From Eleginops maclovinus (taxonomy: Eukaryota > Chordata > Actinopteri > Perciformes > Eleginopidae), in the NCBI RefSeq assembly GCF_036324505.1, contig NC_086352.1:7026501-7090500 (forward strand): a stretch of 64,000 nucleotides of DNA, given 5' to 3'. Below the pieces are notes generated by a model, which searched no databases, was not told the origin of the DNA, and was given only the letters and a program-made list of their open reading frames with translations. Below are positions 57,738 through 64,000 of this stretch, one piece after another. A program made the position numbers and the translations under genes. Positions within the stretch are counted from its first letter, which is position 1. The number at the start of each line of letters is the position of its first letter.

Positions 57738-59819
57738 CTACAGAGGAGCGAGAAAGAGGGGGGGGATTACACTTTATTTCATCTCCTGGAACACAGAGTC
57801 TGCAAACTCTAAGAGCCATTTTCCCCCTTCGTCACCAATTTGTCTGGAGCCGCACAACATAATAACACAGCTTATAAAGTTTAATATTTAGCAATATACA
57901 AAAACCTTTCTCTATAAAAAATGTTGTTTGTTGCATTCGTGACTTTTTGGGGATTTATCCATGGTTAGTTTTCCAAGGATTCCAAATAGATCTAAAAGCA
58001 TGTGACATACAGTATATTAGCTGAAAGATTATTGATATTATTTCAGTATCACATTACGCCCTGAAACTCCAAGAGAAAAGGTGATCCTTTCAACAAATTG
58101 GCCAGGGTGCAAAAAGCTGTTATCTTTCGTCAAAGCTACAGAGAGCCAATGCAGAGGGTCTGAAGGACTGCATACCCCTGTCCTAGAATGAAAGGCAGCA
58201 ATTCAATTGTCAATTAATCTCAGGAAGGTGGAGCGAAATGACCCAGAAGTCTCTAAGTGTCCGCCATGATGAGAGCAGTTTGTATTCTCCAGATGATAGG
58301 TAAGGAGCTTCAATGCTTCCTTTATTATCTCCTTTAGGAAACGATGCACCATCCTGTACTAAAGGAAATGAGATACAGCCATCCCAAACTTTATTCTTTA
58401 TTCAGTACAGTATCTTTTTGTATAAGTTCTTATGCAAACATACATATTATACTATGTCTTTCTATTTAAAATCTACAGAAATAGACACAATTGGGTATCA
58501 ACTCTAAACACACACCATGACATCTACACCACTGTAATGTCTGTCAGAGAGAAAGCAACATTGACCTTGGATCAAAGTTGTAGGATATTTTTTCAATTAC
58601 AACCATCAGTCGGCAGAGTGGTGCAGTGACGCATCTGCAACAGCATGCATGCTTTACAATCTTACTTTGTTGGAGTACTTTTGGGATTCAGTAAAGCTCA
58701 AATCACTTTCTCTGGACTAGCATACTGTAAAGGTAAAAAAAACGGCAATATGCAAAAACAAACTCTGGATTGATGCAGTCTTAATATTGTCATTTATTAT
58801 CACTCTGTACTTCAATGCACAAGTGGCTACAAACCCCTAAACCCTAAACTGTATTTGAAGCGCAGCAGTATAACACAATCCTTTAGTGATGATGGAAAAG
58901 CACAATATCCTCTACAGTCCATATGTGCACTGAAGATGTATATGTGAGGAATAAACTGTGATATGATTCTGGATGGCATCCATAACACTGCTGACGTTCT
59001 GATGCTAATTATGTCGAGCACATACTAAACCATTTGCATAATAAAGGACTGACTGTGCCTCTTGCCGTTGTTCTGGGATATTCTTAGAAGCACTGGGTCA
59101 CAATTACATGTAAAGCTGCCTCCTCTCAGTCGATACCTTTACTTATTGATTGTTTCCGTGTTGGTTGACAAAGAATTTTTGAGGCAATTCTTCCTTTACT
59201 TTATTTTGGAAAAAAAAATATCCGTTTCGGTTGCCCAATTGTTGAAGCATCTTCCTTAATTTAGGCTTTATTTCCCAATAGGATGCCTCCAGTGGTGACA
59301 CAATTCACTTGTAAGAAACCAATCTAATGTTGTCTTTATTCTAGCCTTGTTCACTTAACCGGAACAAAACAACACAGTAAAACTTGGGCTGTTCCCACTT
59401 CAAACCATCACCATGCTGTACTGGAAACTAAGTGCGTCTCAGCATTTATATACCACAGGAAGGAGATGAATATAAATAGCTTTCCTTCTTCTTCTGGTGT
59501 TTTTTCTCTCAGTGACGTCAGATTGACTATATGTGCACTCATGCACATTTATCCATTTAACTATCTATTGACCCATGCTGTGCCTCCTCCGGCGTTGTTA
59601 TACATGTCCTGTCGTTGATATCTCTTTATCAATCCATCACAATCTAATCTCCCTGACTATGTGAGCCTCCAACAGATAAAACCAATAGAGATTAAGATTG
59701 TACAGCAGCTCAGACACACAAACTGAAATTGGCGGTTATCATGGCTCTGATTTCTGCTTGACCATTTTTAGCATTGCTATGTTTGACTATACAGTGGAAA
59801 CAGAAGGGTAGCCTGCAGG

Positions 59820-59930
59820 TAAGCACTAGTGGATGGATTACTGCCAAAAACAGGCAGGATGCAATCACGAAAAGACCAATACGAAAACCCAAATAGATCA
59901 AAATTTACACAGAATTAGACAAAAAAAAGG
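59820..59930. repeat. Dispersed repeat fragment, related to 61850
   Basis: AGCACTAGTGGATGGATTAC, then TGCCAAAAACAGGCAGGA and AAGACCAATACG match AGCACCACTGGATGGATAAC, TGCCAAAAAGAGACAGGA and AAGACCCAAAGA at 61852. Confidence 0.6.
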
Positions 59931-61849
59931 ACCCAAATAGATCAAAATAAGAACCAAAGAGACAACACAACGCAAAGTGATGCAAAACCTCTACAAAGAC
60001 ATGCAGCTCAACCATAGTTAGTACAAAATCAGAGATCTAATGATTTTTAATGAATTAAATAAAGTGGTACATGATATACGTTGTGTATTAGAACTTTGTT
60101 TGTCTACAACAGTGAAACGCTGCTTGATGGAGCCATATATTCACAATCAAATAGAGCCATTTATTCCATTATTATATATAATATAGGGGGACAATTTTTC
60201 TACAGAATGAGTACTTTTACTTTTCCTTCTTCAAGTATTGCCGATAATACATCGTCTCAGGAGTTCTACTTGTTATGGAGTATTTTTATGTTTAGCACTT
60301 TTATCAAAGTAAGGGTTTCATTTGTTCTTCCTTCAGGGATTTTAACTTAATTTCATTGCATATTCCTGAACATTTCCCCAAAACATGAACATAATGAGCT
60401 TTTTGAAGATGGATGTGATGGCAGGGCTGCATTAGATTGATTTATGAGCAGAGCCCAGTTTTTCTGCAGTGCCGGGCTGAACCGGTATCAGAGTTTGGCC
60501 TTGATTTCCCTGTGGATTTATCCCTCCATTACACTGCGAGATGACAAGCCTATAACTGCCAAACTCTCCTCGCAATTACAGGAGCGCAGGAGAGAGGAGA
60601 GCAGAAAAGTCCTGCAGCCTTTTCAACACATTCCTGCTGATTATTAAACTGATTAACACAACCGTACCCGGCTGGCGTGCTAGCGTGCTAGCGTGTTAGC
60701 CGGGTTTTGAGTTTCACGGCAGCCTGAACATCTGAGAGAGGAGTCACTGAGTCATTAGCACTTCCCCAGACTCATATCTCAGACCTTTCTCTCTCTGTGT
60801 GTCTACAGCCGGCGTGCTGATGAGCAGAAGAGGTGCTAACATTTAATGAGCTAGCACTCTTAGCAGCTATCTGTGTGAGGTGTGTGTGTGAGGCCTCCAA
60901 GCTGGTGGAGCAGCAAAAAAACTGGTGCTGTGTCCGAAGACGTCTGTGCTTTCTTTGGATGCTTTGCTGTTTTCCTTTACTGTATATGTCAAAATGCACC
61001 TTAAGTACCAGGATAATGATCCCAAAAACAGCCAAAAAGTCCCGTTTGCAACGCTCAACGGCCGCCATCTTGGCTACGTGACAGAAGTTACCAACCAGCC
61101 TCCATTGAGGTTGCTCAGGTGAACACAGAATTGACCAGATCAAAGTTATTCATGTGGGTTTCTATATTTAAGTAATGTACCACTGTACAGATGTCAATAG
61201 GAAGCCACCGTTAATTTGACTGGGTTAAAGGAGCGGTCTGTAATGGTTTGGTACCACGAATGCTTACCTAACCACCTAGCTAACAGCGGCAAACGTCACT
61301 TCCTGTTTGGGCACATGCAGAAGTGTGTGATTTTAGATAATACTATATGGTTAAAATTCACACACATTCATGCACAAGTGTTAACAGTGTACAACATGTA
61401 GTGTACTAAGGGAAGTATGTGAATTGACACACAGCACTGGTTGTCTCGATGCCTCCTTGCTAGGATTGGAACTTTCAAGTCTTTTTCTTCTTTGGTTTAG
61501 TCAAAACAAGCTTTTAAATCACTGAGTTTAAAATAAAGAGGATGTAGTTGTAATGTGTACTTGAAAGACACCTGACTCCGTTGACAGAAGCAGTAACTTT
61601 ACGTCAGAGTAGATTTAAAACTGTGCCTCTCTCTGCAGTTGCAGACTTGAGCATCAGAGGTCGTAAAACGAACAAATTAAATGGTCTGGTTTATCAATTG
61701 CAGATAAGTTCAAAGCAGTTCTTATGCAGCCTTCTAAACAGTAATAACTACAGCTATATTTTTATTGTTTCCAAAGCAGGGGACAGGAAATGCAAAGTGT
61801 GCAGAGGATTGTGTGTTTCAGCATCAAAATCAAGAAGGTTATTCTAGGG

Positions 61850-61940
61850 TTAGCACCACTGGATGGATAACTGCCAAAAAGAGACAGGAGGAAATCATGC
61901 AAAGACCCAAAGAGACCTAAACGAGACGCATGAAAACTAA
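61850..61940. repeat. Dispersed repeat fragment, related to 59820
   Basis: Second copy of the segment described at 59820, same orientation, 2.0 kb away. Confidence 0.6.
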
Positions 61941-62419
61941 CAATGACTGCATTATGTTGCTGATTTTATTGTGCGATAAGCCTATATTAAAGATGGCATT
62001 GCTGTTAAAGGACACGTATTGTAAATACATCCCTTAAAGCTCTGATAAAGGTCTCCGTGCTTGATATTGGAACAGTCCTTCGGTATAATTCGAGGTTGTT
62101 GCATGCAGGATATTCAGACTTTTAGGAATCTTTCATGCTAATGCTTTAACTTTCTTTCTCTCAACGTCTTTAAACATTAATGCTCTCTCGCAGTAATTAT
62201 CGTGAGGCATTGGCGGTCACAACAACCCAAGAACGTTATGTAAGTTTGAAAAGCAATCAGTGGAATCTATATGATTAAATGCTGTTCAAACACAGGATGC
62301 AGGTCAGAGGTCAGCGCCTGGTGTTGATGTGACTAATGCACTAATCTGTTCCAGGAAGACCTTTAAGTGTGTGTCCCTCTAAAGTGCAGTTCAGCATGGA
62401 GTAAACCCTAAGTTAAAGT

Positions 62420-62490
62420 GTGTTTTTGTGCATGAAAATGGTCTGCGAAGGCTAAAACCCCTGTGTCCTCTCCCAAGGAGAATGTGACCA
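62420..62490 (-). mobile_element. Family A MITE fragment, reversed
   Basis: GCATGAAAATGGTCTGCGAA followed by GGCTAAAACCCCTGTGTCCT. Confidence 0.65.
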
Positions 62491-63419
62491 AGGTCACGGG
62501 TCAGACATGAACCTTTGAAACCACCCTTGCTTTGCTCATTTCTGCTGCAATTCACACAGAAAAAGAAAAAGAAATGGAGCATAAAAACACTAAATTTGGA
62601 CGAGATGTTGAATGGAGGTCAGAGTCTGCAGGGAGCGAACTTCATCAGGTCAGGTTAACTTCAGAGGAGCTGCAGCGCTCAACTCAGATATTACCTTTAA
62701 CACAGTTGAACAGAAAACGTCTTGCTTGTACTCCTCTCATGTGTGATGTAAGTGATTCCAGACGCTTATAACAAACAAGCATCTGATATAAAAATAAGGA
62801 ACACAGGTGTTAGGCGCCTGATATTTGAGAGAGTAAAGTGTTTGTTCCTCACGAAAAACTTCACTTTAATGAGGAAAACACTGCAGATGTGTGGGTGCAG
62901 ACATAAGCAATTCGTTTTGGGATCCATGGTTAAGATCCTCCAGTATATCACAGATCAACAACACAGAAGAACAAGCCATTTTCATGCTTTTAACAAATAT
63001 TTGTACTACAATATATGATCTTTATAACTTGAATACATATCTAGACATCCCTAACACACCATGGCTTTGCTATTCCTTGCAGTAGCAGGCTTTATCTCAT
63101 TCTGTACAAGCGGTGAAGGAGTAAAGAGGCAAATTATTCGAGCCATTAAACACAATCATCTCCTGACGTCATCTTCCCAGCAACATGCTGAAACAGAGTA
63201 TTTCCAATGGGAAAAGACAATGTGACAAATGTGCAATTATTGATGAAAGCCAAAGAGGAAGTTGTCTGAAAATGTCAAAGTAGCTTACCATTGTTTTCTT
63301 TAATTAAAACTCAATGTTATCTGGACTATTGCCAATGATTTAAGAGGGTTTGCATGGCTGTATGACAGGGAAACATCTGTAAAAGTGTCAAATGTTTCCT
63401 TCAAATGTGTTTATAATCA

Positions 63420-63535
63420 GAACAAACAGGGATTTTAGCCTTTGCAGACCATTTACATGCACTCAAACCTATATAATACACTACAGGGAAGGGGAAAACC
63501 CTCCAAAAGAAAAATGTGGCCTCCTGAAGTTAACA
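63420..63535 (+). mobile_element. Family A MITE, 3' fragment
   Basis: GGGATTTTAGCCTTTGCAGA, CCATTTACATGCACTCAAAC, ACACTACAGGGAAGGGG and a decayed end ATGTGGCCTCCTGAAG. Confidence 0.75.
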
Positions 63536-64000
63536 TATTATTATGAAAGTCATGGTCATGTGACTTTCAATAACCACTCACGTGTCATATTGATAAAATG
63601 AGCATCGGATCAGAGGACGTTTTCTGTGTGTTAATAAACTTAGACACTTAGTTTTGCAATCATCATTCACTGAGAGAAGATGTAGTGTTGATATTTTCCA
63701 TGAGATGGAGCTGTTCAGTATAAGTGAGTGAAATTACACTTTAACTGTCATAATCAAGTGGCCATCAGGAGGAAGGAGTCCGATCAAAGGGGCTTATTAT
63801 ACAATCAATAAAGACATGCACTCAGACGAGAAGCTCAAACAAGATGTAAAGGGAGATTTAAAGCAAAACAGAGACGTTCAATTGTCTAAAAATGTTGACT
63901 GAATTGCTTTATTTCAATAATAATTGACAGACATATTGACAGTGTGGAATATACAAGTCATTTCCTCTTTGTTAAGTTGCGCTCTGTGCAAAATAAAACC

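Larger units (their letters stand above)
57738..64000. other. shank2 intron upstream of the linker exon (partial, at least 6.3 kb)
   Basis: Searched for the last ankyrin exon (expected text like NFELAEYIKNHKETD before a phase-1 donor) and for a short alternative first exon; neither was found. It contains family A MITE fragments (62420, 63420) and two related segments at 59820-59900 and 61850-61940. Otherwise AT-rich and unremarkable. Confidence 0.65.

Overview
The window is vertebrate genomic DNA, almost certainly from a spiny-rayed teleost fish. Short coding exons with clean GT/AG splice sites sit in intron sequence rich in long (CA)n/(TG)n tracts, tRNA-derived SINEs, palindromic MITEs and CAGAGGTG-ended hAT-like elements. 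The only gene I can support is a SHANK2 orthologue on the minus strand (shank2; I cannot tell a from b). Its exons run from high to low coordinates, and both ends of the gene lie outside the window.

Thirteen exons were found by reading the reverse complement and matching codon phase across junctions: 57737-57304 (linker after the ankyrin repeats), 45486-45347 and 44041-43928 (SH3), 38344-38263 (SH3-PDZ linker), 33211-33129, 29443-29319 and 10144-10009 (PDZ), 8235-8155 (PPPPKRAP block), 8032-8024 (9-nt microexon), 6705-6685 (21-nt microexon), 5052-4940, 4147-4042, and the large proline-rich exon 3262-787. Phases agree at all twelve junctions. The ankyrin exons should lie above 64000, and the final exon(s) with the SAM domain below position 1. 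The exon at 33129-33300 also opens with its own ATG and an N-terminus resembling the mammalian short isoform (CortBP1/ProSAP1 type). An internal, GC-rich promoter is therefore inferred at about 33300-33720.

The protein is a postsynaptic scaffold: SH3, PDZ (for GKAP/SAPAP tails), a Homer PPxxF site and a cortactin PPVPPKP site can all be read.

Everything else is intron. It holds a 72-bp minisatellite in two inverted arrays within the same 19-kb intron (11.8 and 26.1 kb), two hAT-like elements carrying a ~32-bp minisatellite (18.95-20.5 and 47.8-48.9 kb), a 57-bp minisatellite that is open on both strands (50.3-51.8 kb), about eleven copies of a TTAA-ended MITE family, a separate 351-bp MITE (5477-5827), a SINE with a 16-bp target duplication (30.06-30.27 kb), and more than twenty dinucleotide arrays. 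Points most worth a second look are the two microexons, the dual-use short/long isoform exon, a 1-nt frame break in the 57304-57737 exon, and a 470-bp block at 19476-19947 that looks like an error-laden copy of 18061-18660 (probable assembly artefact). I found no second protein-coding gene and no functional RNA gene.
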